Positions 53,218-63,605 of a stretch of DNA of 64,000 nt are shown here, in pieces. The translations under genes were made by a program, and so were the position numbers. The stretch covers positions 558,001 to 622,000 of the forward strand of contig CAMPDV010000121.1 of assembly GCA_946699065.1 (NCBI GenBank), in the 5' to 3' direction. The stretch comes from Loxodes magnus (taxonomy: Eukaryota > Ciliophora > Karyorelictea > Loxodida > Loxodidae). Under the pieces are notes generated by a model. That model did no database searches. It saw only the letters and a list, made by a program, of their open reading frames with translations, and was not told the DNA's origin. Numbering within the stretch: position 1 is the first letter of the stretch; every line of letters begins with the position of its first letter.

Positions 53218-55261
53218 ATGTTCTAGGTTGTTAAATGCCAATCTTGTAATGGAAATTTTGATGGATAGATGAAAGTCCCGATGGTTCTTCCATGCAAGCA
53301 TAATATTTGTCTCACTTGCGCATCTGATTATTTCTAGAAAAACATGAGCATCAAATGTTTCTACTAATCTTGCTAATAGATCCATTGAACACATCTTTTA
53401 AACTTACAGAAAGATGAATAATTACTCAAACGTTTAGAGCAAAAGGAGATACAAAATAGCATTACTTTATTTGAAGGTTATTAGACTAAAATCCGTTCAG
53501 CATAAACATTATTGTTTAAGTAGCAAGGAAATTTGATTTTTTAGCTAATAAATAATCTCAAAGAATATCTTTTCAAAAATAGTTTGGTTAAATAGAGAGA
53601 GTTAAAATAGTTTGCTAGATAGTTAAGTTAATAGTTAGACTATCTCAAGTATTAATAGGTATAGATGAGTAAATAAGGTCATGTTTAAAAAGACATCTAA
53701 GAAAGTAGTACGGATCCTAGAGTGGAGTAGTTGGTATAAAATTTATCTAAGGAAGCTTAAGAAATATTTTAATAGATTTCCTAGATATCGGTTAATGTGT
53801 TTGAGGAGAGGGATAGAATGAGAGTTTAAATGGATAAGTTAAGTTAGGCTAACGGTTGTTATCTAACTTAGATTTAGTAGTTGAGTTAGCAAGTTTCGAA
53901 TATTTAATAGGACAGATCACAAATAGTAAATGAGTTGGCTGTAACTAAGGATGCTTTGAGAGAGCTTAACTAGGTTAATGTTGACAATGAGAGAAAGACC
54001 GTGTAGATGGGATAGTAATTATAGGATCTATAGAGTTAGAATATGAGTGTTGAGAAATAGATTTAGGATCTTGTGAATGAGAACTAGGTACTTGCGATAC
54101 AGTTAAAGGAATCTTAATATTGTTAGCAATAATTATCTGATATATAATAGAATATGTTGAAGACAGTTACTCCTTAAGAGGTATAAAAAGTTAAGCCATA
54201 ATAGTAATAGTAAGCTTCCTAATCTTAATCGACAATGGTCACAAATAAAGAAATCTAAATATCGATAGTATCTCTAAATAATAAATCTGTAAAGCTTACA
54301 GTTAAACAAGATGCTACTATCCAAAAACTAAAGAAAATGATAGAAAAATAAACTGGATTATACAAATGGTCATTGAACATCTTTAAGAATAGCAATAAGT
54401 TGGGATTCAACTAGACGATACAATCTTATAATATAATGGATGGGGAAAAACTCTAAATGGATTGGAGTGAGTTGAATTTTAAAAATAATAATAATAGATG
54501 GTAAATTATAATATTCTTATTAAAGGATGTAAGTCACATTTCTAACCTTTTATTTTTAATATAGGTAAGTAAAACATTTAATATTTTTTAAAACTATAGA
54601 ATGTAAGTTAAACGTTTAATATTCTTTAAAATTTATAGACTGTAAGTTAAACATTTAATATTCTTTAAACTTACAGACGGTAAGTTAAAAATTTAATATT
54701 CTTTAAAACTTATAGATGGTAAATTAAACATTTAATATTCTTTAAAACTATAGAATGTAAGTTAAGCATTTAATATTCTTTAAAACTATAGAATGTAAGT
54801 AAAACATTCAATATTCTTTGAAACAATAGAATGTAAGTAAAACATTTATTATTCTTAAAACTATAGTTGGTAAGTATTTAATATTTCCTAACTATATAGA
54901 AGGTAAGCGATTTCTAATCATTTTAGATGGTAGTTTAAAATTTGACATATTTTTTGAAGTTTCTGATAGTTATTTATTTAACGATATTAGAAAAAGGTAT
55001 TTAGAATTAAATATTTATTTATTAGCATGTAATTTTGGAATTAATTTTAGTATGTAAGGTATCTTTATAGGATATTTAATTTATTTAATAGATGGTAATT
55101 GTTTTATGTCTATTTTTAGTTGGTACAATGAATTGTAATTATGATAGAATGTATGAATGTAAAAGATAATAAGGGGGTAAGTTTGAATGCTAATGGAAAT
55201 CAAGGTTGTAAGAATCAATTTCATTGTTGTAGTGATGAATGAGTCTTGGCAAAGATTATGA
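53218..55261 (+). CDS. RING finger / coiled-coil / ubiquitin-like protein
   Basis: ATG 53218 starts a RING finger: C7-x2-C10, C26-x-H28, C31-x2-C34, then C47-x4-C52, where the last pair has four residues between instead of the usual two. A long Gln-rich coiled coil follows (about residues 60-325), then a ubiquitin-like fold at about 340-420 (ISIVSLNNKSVKLTVKQDAT, then KLKKMIEKQTGL and KLQMDW). RING proteins usually act as E3 ubiquitin ligases. Read straight through, the frame meets TAA at 54502-54504 and no TGA until 54943. Alternatively, GTGAGT at 54467 begins a series of tiny introns separated by 3-nt exons. Splicing them all gives a tail starting NGQYYDEQQFEDEKALYVEW and ending at TGA 55259-55261. 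The RING, coil and Ubl calls are firm; the tail is inference. Confidence 0.75.
54467..55232 (+). repeat. Series of intron-like GT..AG units with 3-nt spacers
   Basis: Units start GTAAGT, GTAAAT or similar and end TATAG, ACAG or similar. The central units (54565-54866) are clear tandem repeats with a 37-39 bp period. The flanking units, 54467-54497 and 54870-55232, are diverged and 22-61 nt long. Spacers in order are ATG, GAT, AAT, ACT, ACG, ATG, AAT, AAT, AAT, TTG, AAG, ATG, AAAAAG, CAT, TAT, ATG, TTG, AAT, GGG and GTT; every one is 3 nt except one of 6 nt. The first two 54529/54565 units abut and may be one 71-nt intron. The pattern AG-NNN-GT is kept even where the unit sequence is not. Confidence 0.8.
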
Positions 55262-55764
55262 GAGTGGACTACTTAAATACTTTATAATAACTCTTATTAA
55301 TTAAAATAATTAAAATATCAGTAACTATATTTATTTATATATGCTTATATATATTTTATGTTTATATGTTTATATTTATGTATTTGATTGCATAGTGTAA
55401 GAAATAATAATAGAGAGAAGTAATAATTGAGTTAGCATAATATTTGATCTAGCGAATATAAGCAATATGGGTATAATAAATAATAAATAATGAATTAGAT
55501 TTAAGTTTTATAGTGGTTATTAGAAAGTATGTTTAATGTAATTTTAATGTATTCTTGAAAATAGTAAATGTATTAATATATATTTATTACTTAAGTTTTA
55601 TTTATATTTAATTTATAACGTTTGATATATGTATTATGTGTATTTTTTATTTATTTAAGAGAGGATTAGTACAATATTTTTTTGTATTTATTGAATAATA
55701 CTGTAGTTATATGCTTTAATAAAGTGAGTGCTATAGAATTTAGTAGATATATAATTGAAATTAA
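55262..55764. other. AT-rich spacer
   Basis: Low-complexity AT-rich DNA with no feature I can support. Confidence 0.4.
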
Positions 55765-56200
55765 AGAGGGTGGAAATGGGCCTGAGATGCACAAGGGACC
55801 TTCAGCAGGTTTAAAGGGACTTGCGATGAAGATGCAATCCCCCGTGCGGAGAAATAAGCCACAGAAAGGCTTAAATACCTTCCCTCAACAACTTGTGCAC
55901 TCTGTGGTGCATTCATCCTTGGACTTCCCAACTAAGGGACTCAATTACACCTCCTACTAACTCAGACCGAGGTGCCTCCTTGGAGTGATCTCTCCACCTC
56001 TTAGGAGCTACCTAGGCAGATCGGCGGTTTCTGCCAGTTGAAGACGGACTGGATGGCGATATTCGCCTATAAAGCCGAGAAATGGGTCCAGGCGAGACGA
56101 TAGGAAAGCCCAAAATGACATAAACAAGAAGAAAAGATTAGTGATGATGTGCACTTAACACACATCAGGTAGGCATCTATTAAGATAACAGTCCCTTCCT
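55765..56200. ncRNA. GC-rich hairpin-dense island, candidate structured RNA
   Basis: About 435 bp of balanced base composition in an AT-rich setting. Visible stems: TGCACAAG 55788-55795 with CTTGTGCA 55892-55899; TAAGCC/GGCTTA 55855-55873; CCAGT/ACTGG 56034-56052; GGCGA/TCGCC around a TAT loop 56055-56067; TGATGTG/CACATCA 56145-56167. Translations are open in places but have no domain. It could be a structured non-coding RNA or a short interspersed element. It does not match tRNA, 5S, U1-U6 or SRP RNA as far as I can see. The strand is unknown. Confidence 0.4.
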
Positions 56201-58339
56201 TAACACTTAATTTAATTTAATTTAAAATAGAATTTAGTATATATATTATTTAAAGTTTAAATTATTTAAATAGTTAGTAAATTTCGTTATTTGATATGTG
56301 TATATATTTAAGATTAATTATAAGGAAAGACAAATAAAAAATATGCTTATAAAAGATGTAATGAGAGAGTGTGTAGATGGTTAGTGTGTGGATAATTGAT
56401 TTAGTGTTGTCAATAAAATTAAGTATTAATAGTATTAAGATTAAGGATATTAAGAGTGTTAAAGGTATTTAGATGTTTTTTATAAATAAAAAGTTTTTTT
56501 TAATTTATTAAAGTTAATTTTTGTGGATATAAAAGATAGAAAGGTAGAAAGGTTAAAAAAAGGTATTTGTAATTTTTGAAAAATATAAATTTAGCAAATA
56601 ATTTTTAAATTAAAAATATTAATATATTACTTTTTATGTTATTATTTGCTTAATTCTTTTAATAACTTAATAATTTATTTATTTTTATATTTTTATTAAT
56701 TTTAATTAATTTATAATGCATAAAAATTGTGAAATTCCTATTTTTGTTTTTTCATTCAGCGTTTTACACGAGAGTAAAATATGGTGACGGAATAAATGCG
56801 TGAAAAATGGGATAAAAATTTAAAACGAAACTAAAAAAGGTAAAAAAGGATAAAGGGATAAAGATTGGGAATGGTGACAGAATGTTTAAAGAGTTAAAAT
56901 TTATAAATTAAGGATATAAAGATTAAGAATATATTTTTTTAAGGAAAAACGGATTTATTGAAAAGTCAAAAAAAATGTTGGGAAGGGAAAAAATTGGGGA
57001 AGATATTTAAAAATTTGATTTGGAAAAAAAACTTTAAAAAAAATTTTTTTAATTTTTAAATTGTAAATAAGAGAAAAATATTTTAAGAATTTTTAATTTC
57101 AAAAAAGATGAAAAAGGAAAAGAAAAATAATTTTTTTTGCTCAGAATTTTACACTACAAGAGATTTTTCGAACGGAATAAAAATTTTATTGCTAATGTTG
57201 GAAATATTCTTTTTAAGATAAATCATTAGAAATATAAAAATTTTAATATAAGATGTATTATAGAAATAATTAATACTTAAAAATATTTTTAAAACTTCTT
57301 TTTTTCTTTTTCTCATAATTTTCATTACAGTAAATTTCAAGGATGGATAAAAAGAACGTTTTAAAGAGATATATATTAAAAAGAATAAATATTTTTAGAT
57401 ATATTTTAACAGTGTAAATCATTTTTATTCTATATACATTTTTTTAATTATATATTTCTAAATTTAAAATAAAAATATTAGTAAAAAGACTAATTTTATA
57501 AAATTTTTACTTTTTTTTAAAATAAGAATTTATTAATTCTGTTATTTTTTGAAATTTAATATAGGAAAAATGATAAATTTAATAAAAGACTATTAGAAAA
57601 TTTAATTTTTTCATGTATATTTATGAATTTAGAATTGATAAAAGCAATTTATTAATAAAAAAGTTTATTTTTCTTCATAAAATAAATTAATTATAAATGA
57701 TTAACAAATAGATGAGAGAAAAACATATTAAATAGTAAAAAAAAATTAAAATTTTTCAAGCTAGAACTTTAGAATGTCTGTTGATCAACTAATAAAAGCT
57801 TAAAAAGTTTATTTTTTTTAATTTGAGAAAGCAATTTAATTTTTGAATTGAAGATATTCATTAATTCTAAAGAAATCTTAATATAATAATTTTATATATA
57901 CTTATTAAAAAATTTAAAGCTTTCACAATAAATAATTTTAAATTTATACTTAATGCATGATAATACTAGCTCTAAAACTTATAATTTAGACAAAGATAAT
58001 TTGAATAATTCTTTTTCAAGTTATACATTTTAGAAGTCAGATTAAGATAATTAAAGTTCTAGATTTACTAAAAAATTTACTTTTTTAATCTATAAGAGAA
58101 AAATGTTTAAATAACGTGATTTTTTTAAGTTTGAACTAATTCTGATTAGATTTAATCTCATAGCATAATAAAAGTAACTTAATAATTTTAAATTTAGATT
58201 TTTGAACTAAAAGAATTTAAAAAAATTTAATTATAACAAGAACTTTCTTTACCAATTGATGTTTGAAATTTTTTTATACAATTAAGTATTAACTTTTAAT
58301 GTTTGAGAAAATTAATTCTCTTCTTGCTGTTTTTTCTGA
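56201..58339. other. AT-rich region without a convincing gene
   Basis: Contains A-rich purine runs around 56540-57130 and two related segments: the one at about 56745-56795 (TTTTACACGAGAG ... CGGAATAAA) and the one at about 57135-57185 (TTTTACACTACAAGAG ... CGGAATAAA). No gene recognised. Confidence 0.4.
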
Positions 58340-58831
58340 ATGTATTTTTAATGGTCCTAAAAGGGATGTTCTGCTAATAAATTTCTACAAACAGAGAATA
58401 CTTTAAGTAATAAATATAAATTAGAAAATCTCAAACTTCAAGCTATTACTAAAACTAGATAATCTTCAGACTTATTCCCTTCAAAATCTTGGATTTAACC
58501 AGAGACTCTTGTAGATTAGATATATAATCCCAATTCAAAATTTTGTTACCATTTTTTATTATGCTTATTTTTCTAATTATGCCTTATATCTCATTATAAT
58601 CAATCTATCTTGTTTTGTTCTCATCTTCTACTTCCCTCTTTTAAGCTTTCTATGATTCCAGCATTTAAAATCTTATTGATCTTATAATCCTATGAAATAT
58701 TTTTATTTATAGACAATAAATGTTAAATTAATTATTTATATTAATTGAAAAGATGGCGGGAGCTAATATTGGCCTTCTTGACCACACTTTCTGGCTTTAT
58801 GGCTAGAGACAAGTTCCTTTCATATCGCTGA
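58340..58831 (+). CDS. Possible small ORF, unrecognised
   Basis: ATG 58340 opens a frame with a hydrophilic start (including LENLKLQAITKTRQSSDLF and KSWIQPETLVDQIYNPNSKF), which looks coding, and then a hydrophobic stretch. It reaches TGA at 58829-58831 after entering the GC-rich island. The N-terminus could also lie upstream in another frame (ATG 58299). No family recognised. Confidence 0.3.
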
Positions 58832-59046
58832 GAAAGTCCCTGGTCAGAGTCATTTTCTGAAGGGAATGCTGTCTTTGAGATTATCCACTCTTGGTAGAGA
58901 CTTGAAACCTGGTTGGTCATAGCGTGATGGAGCTCCCTAGCAGCTGTGCCTGGAGTACAACAGGATATTCCCGTAATTCCTTAAAAAGAGAGCGTTTTGA
59001 GTCGTGCAACTGGAAAGGAGTTTCCAGTCCAAAAGCTCTTAAAGTT
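58753..59046. ncRNA. GC-rich island, candidate structured RNA or short element
   Basis: About 290 bp of much higher GC than its surroundings. A perfect stem ACTGGAAA/TTTCCAGT with a GGAG loop lies at 59009-59028, enclosed by a weaker stem between the AAGAGAGCGTTTT region near 58986 and AAAAGCTCTT near 59031. The sequence is not obviously similar to the other GC-rich islands here. No A or B box is evident, and the strand is unknown. Confidence 0.35.
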
Positions 59047-59597
59047 GAAATTATCTAATTAATTATTTATATTAAATAAAATTAATTTATGTCTTTATTA
59101 ATACAAATTTTCAAAAAAAACTAATAAATGTCAATTTTTCTTAGAATAAGTCATTTTATAATATAATAATACAAGTTAAAAGCAAAAAAAAGTTTTAGGA
59201 TAAAACTATAGAATAAGGTAACTTCCCTGCCTTTCCAATATAACTAAAATAGAAGAAAAAATAAAAAGATGTAATAATATTGCTTAAAGTGATTAAAACA
59301 CATATTAAATAATGTTGGAAGCTTAATCATTAAAGAATGGACTTTCATAAAATTTAAATCATTAAAATATTAATTAAATTGACACAATAAGAATGCTTAA
59401 TTATATTGATGCGTATATTTTTTACTTTCTATCTTTATACTTCATATCTTTAATGTATTCTTAGGAGTCACCAACTAGCTATTTGCTCAAATACACTTCA
59501 CAGGCTTTAAAAATACTTTCTACTGACTTAAAATGCTTTCTTTCACATCTCATTAGCAAGTTTTTTTAATTGAATTTTAATTTTAGATTATTATCAA

Positions 59598-60420
59598 ATG
59601 TATTTTAAAAGAATGCAGAAGAAAGGTAAGATAAAAAAATATTTTTTTAATATCAGAATTCAAATCAGGATTTTTCAAGGCTCCAATAAGAGAGGAGTTA
59701 ATCACAACCTAAAGAAGTTAGGACCTGGAAAAGAGAGCAAAAAAGGTGATTCATTAAATCGAATCTCCCACTTTTAAAGAAAAACATAGGAAATAAACTA
59801 AAAGTATTATGCGCTCGAAAGTCTTCAATCTCACTACAGACCAACAAACAAGCTATGATTAGCTGAAAGAAGAGCAGAAAAATTAATCGTAATACTGACA
59901 ACATAAGCAGAAAGAACTGATAAACATTAGAAAAAATAGCCGAAAACCAGCATAAATTGCAGTGTTAAATGAATCTATAAGAATAAGGAAATGATCCAGT
60001 GATAATTGAAGGAGAAAAGAACATAAGATTTAAATCTAAACGAGAATCAAAAAGATGTTATTATTGTAAATCTCGAACGCATCTATGGAAAAGATGCTAG
60101 AAATTAAAAAATTTAAATAAGAATACTGAAGCTAATAGAAGAAGTTGGAGAATAAAATGAAGATATAACAACAATTAAAACCAAAAAGAGAAAGAGAAAT
60201 AGAAATAGAAAGATTATATTTCAAAAAATTTGGAAAAATATACAAGACCAAAGATGCCAATCATTATCTAGGTGAATGGATACGTATGCATAGTAAGGAG
60301 AAGAATTGTAGAGACATTTGAACTTTAATATTTAACCTCTAGAGCAATCTAGAGGTTTGTGGGAAAGAGATTGAAATACCTCCAAGAACATCAAGCATTT
60401 AATTTTGTATTTATATGTAA
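59598..60420 (+). CDS. CCHC zinc-knuckle protein, multi-exon
   Basis: ATG 59598 begins a short first exon. A 31-nt GT-AG intron (59626-59656, starting GTAAG) leads into a charged exon (EFKSGFFKAPIREELITT and onward, then a Lys/Glu/Gln-rich helical stretch). A candidate 16-nt intron (59999-60014, GTGATAATTGAAGGAG) joins it to the zinc knuckle CYYCKSRTHLWKRC, C-x2-C-x4-H-x4-C, at 60056-60097. It is related to the minus-strand gene at 19792, including the segment after the knuckle. The first in-frame TGA is at 60158-60160, but coding quality continues to about 60420, so the end is uncertain. Expected to bind nucleic acid. It could be a domesticated or orphan Gag-like protein. Confidence 0.6.
60334..60357. 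other. Perfect 10-bp hairpin with GCAA tetraloop
   Basis: AACCTCTAGA pairs with TCTAGAGGTT across GCAA, a GNRA-type loop that stabilises RNA hairpins. It sits in the 3' part of the zinc-knuckle gene and may mark its 3' end rather than coding sequence. Confidence 0.5.
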
Positions 60421-62801
60421 GAAGATAAAATTTAATCTTTTAAATTTTCTTTAGCCATAAGCTAGATTTTTGGTTGATACATAAAGAGTTCAATAAAGTA
60501 ACCAGAATAAGCATTTTTTTATTTATAAATAAGTTATACGACTGAGTAAGTATAAGTAAGTTCATTTAGCATTAATTGGAAAACTATAAATGACGAAATA
60601 TTAAGATATAAAAGTTTTGATATTCATTATAAAAGTTTCTTTTAAGTAAAAAAGCAAAAAAATTAAAAATATTTAAAATTACAAATATAAAGCTTTCTTA
60701 TGAAACATCTATAAAATAATTCAAGCAAAACAAATTTTGTTTTTAAGGTTTAATTGTAAAAGATTGAAAATGTCTTAAAAAATGCATGAAAAAATAAACA
60801 AAAGTTATCTGAAGCTAATTTAAAACAAAAATGCAACTTTTTACTATTAAATATCAAATAAAAAACACTTAAAATTGAAGAAGTTTAAATAGTTATAAAA
60901 AAATATCTTAAAACTCTGAAATAAAAATCAAAAAGTTTATAAGGTAAATAATTAAAAGTGAAAACTGAACAAAATTCATAAATATTAGATATAAAAGTAA
61001 TTTATATGCTTAGCAGATAATTCTGATAATGAAAGCAAATAAATAGTATTAAAAGTGTCAAGAGTTAGAAAAAGCAAAGTAAATATTTTTTTGTGATAAA
61101 TTACTAATCTTTCAGAACAACAATCTAAATATCTTTCAAAATTAGTTATTATTACGGAGGGGATAACGTAAGTCATTTTGTTAAAATTCAGATTCTAATT
61201 AATTTATATTTGCGAATATCTTCCAATAAACTTAGTTTCTTCACTAATAAATTCAGCCTAATCTATTTTTTTATAAATTTTAATATAGATATTTTCAAAT
61301 AGTTATTTTTTTACCAAGTTTATCCAGTGGTTTTATAAAGTTCAAAATAGTTATTTTATTACTTAGTTATTCTCTTACATTTCTTTATCTAAAAAATTTC
61401 ATAAACATTGTACGAAATTTTTTGTAATAAAAACTTAAACATAAATACATTAAAAAATTATCTGTATAATTTTTATATTAAACTTTAAAGAAAGTTTAAA
61501 ATTGAATACTTAACTAAGCAGAATACTATTTAGATTGAATATTTAACCTATTTAATGAAATCTTTATGACCCTATAACGTGCATGCACATTTATAAATTA
61601 GTAAACTGCAAAGCTTAATACTCTTGACATAACTATCTGATGAATTTCATTTTATTGTCTGATTTTATCTTCCCTGCTAATACATTACATAAATGACCTT
61701 CTAACATTCTTATATATTGTCAAGTTGAAAAATTAAATCTCTTAATAATCTTATTTGACTTCACGATACAATATATTTGCTGTTATTTGTTACATCTAAC
61801 AAATTAATATAACTTGCATATCACTGGAAAGTACTTTTACAGATTTCACTCAGAAAATAGCAAGTCTTTATTGTAGATGAAACCTTTTTTACGTATTTTT
61901 TCAGTTGATTATTAATAAATGATTGAAACTGGATTACGTATTTATTTATTATTACTGATGCTATATTAACTCATGACTATTATGTATAATACTTCTTTAT
62001 CTTAGTTCCAATTTATGATTTTCTTGTTATAGATTATTGATTTTATCTTAAATTCGCTTAAAAATGATTATTTAATGCATTCTTATCTTCTGTCAATAAT
62101 TAAGTATTTTCTTAATCTTAAAAATCACTAAATATTTAGTCCAATATCCATTACTTGTATAAGTTTATTTCTCTCCTTTAATTCCTTGATTTCTTTAAGG
62201 ATTAAATTAATTTAAAGGTTATTATTTTAGATTTGCTTGCTATTAACTCATATTTGGTCACTTTTGTTGAATATTAAATGTGATCATAAAATCTGAAATT
62301 AAAGTTTATTAGTGATATTTCTTAAATAAATTATAAAGAATTTGCATAATCATATTTACAAAGAAGTAATTAAACTATTAGTCTTAGACATAAAGCCACT
62401 ATTTAGACACTTGCTAATATTATTTCATAAATATAAAAATTAATTTATAAGCCACTTACATTGAAATAGCATTTAAAAATATAAATAAATAAAATATTCA
62501 TAATCTAAGAATAAAGACGAAAAGTTTATCCAATTATTCTAAATAAGTTAAAAAAAATAAGACTTAGTAACAGAAATAAATTAAACAAATGTAAAAGAAA
62601 TTTAAAATAGATTTAAAAGCTTTATAAAATCTAAATATGATGTAAAAATTAAAGAACAGTTTTTTAATTAAACATTTAAAAGAATAACAAAACTAACAAA
62701 AAAAGAAAAAAAGAAATGATCACAGCAAAATTATAACAAAACAATTCAAAAATGTAGAAAAATTCCCAATTATAACTTACTTTTTATTAAACAAAGAGAA
62801 A
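60421..62801. other. AT-rich region, possible coding fragments
   Basis: The zinc-knuckle frame stays largely open to TGA near 61558 if internal TGA are Trp. The stretch at 60900-61170 (ADNSDNESKQIVLKVSRV) looks more protein-like than its surroundings. I cannot define a gene. The rest, to 62801, shows no feature. Confidence 0.25.
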
Positions 62802-63605
62802 ATGCAATCATCAAAATTAATATTCAGACTGAGAACCGAATTACTTTTTTTTAGATGTGATCTTCAAGAAAGACTTATTCCTTAAGAATATGATTAATAC
62901 CTATGTAAAGAAAAAGAGACATTCTAACTCATATTCAAATGTATATACTACCAAACAAGTATAGATAATATGAAAACCTAAATAGATAAAATTATTAAAA
63001 GCAAAAATAAAATGTAAAATCACATAAACTAAGAAAATCTTTATGAAAATATAGAACAAGAGCTCTTAGAATATAATTAAAGCATAATAAATTAAATATT
63101 TTGCAAAAAAAGACTATATGACTCAAATTGATAGAATAATAAAAACTACATGAAGCATAATAAAATAAACATGAAAATAAATATATTCTTTCTAAAGCTT
63201 AATGAAAAATAGACAAGTAAATCTAAATTCAATGAGACAAGAAGAAATACTATAACATTTTCAAGAGTACTTAAAAGAAGAAGTGTATTGAGTTTAGACA
63301 TAAAACTTCAAAGATATTAAGCAAACTATATTATTTTTATATTAATTTAAATAAAATAAAATATTCAAATATCATTCAATTTAATTTCTTTATAAATTTA
63401 TCTATATACATTTTAAAAAAACGAATCTAAATAATTTTATGAATATTCATTTATATTTTAATAAATATCAAATATTTATAGTTCACTACTTTTATTTTTT
63501 CTTTAATCTGTACTAAAGATATTTAATAAACATTTAAATAAAAAAATTTAAGTCTCAATTCAAATTGAAACTTAAGAATTTTTTTATTTTTTCGTTGAAA
63601 ATTGA
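62802..63605 (+). CDS. Unrecognised small protein
   Basis: ATG 62802 opens 267 codons to TGA 63603-63605, with one internal TGA in a Trp-like context (DSNWQNN). The first 160 residues are mixed charged and hydrophobic, starting MQSSKLIFRLRTELLFFRCD, with several Cys. The last third becomes low-complexity Ile/Asn/Lys and may be untranslated. No domain recognised. Confidence 0.35.

Noticed and set aside
55850-55875. ACAGAA followed by GGCTTA, resembling the conserved 3' region of RNase P RNA
   Set aside because: It is simply the loop and arm of a local TAAGCC/GGCTTA hairpin, and the partner 5' motif of RNase P is not found in the right place.
55682-55960. A 92-codon standard-code ORF over the GC-rich island
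   Set aside because: The apparent coding quality comes from the local GC content. No domain is seen and the region is dense in hairpins.
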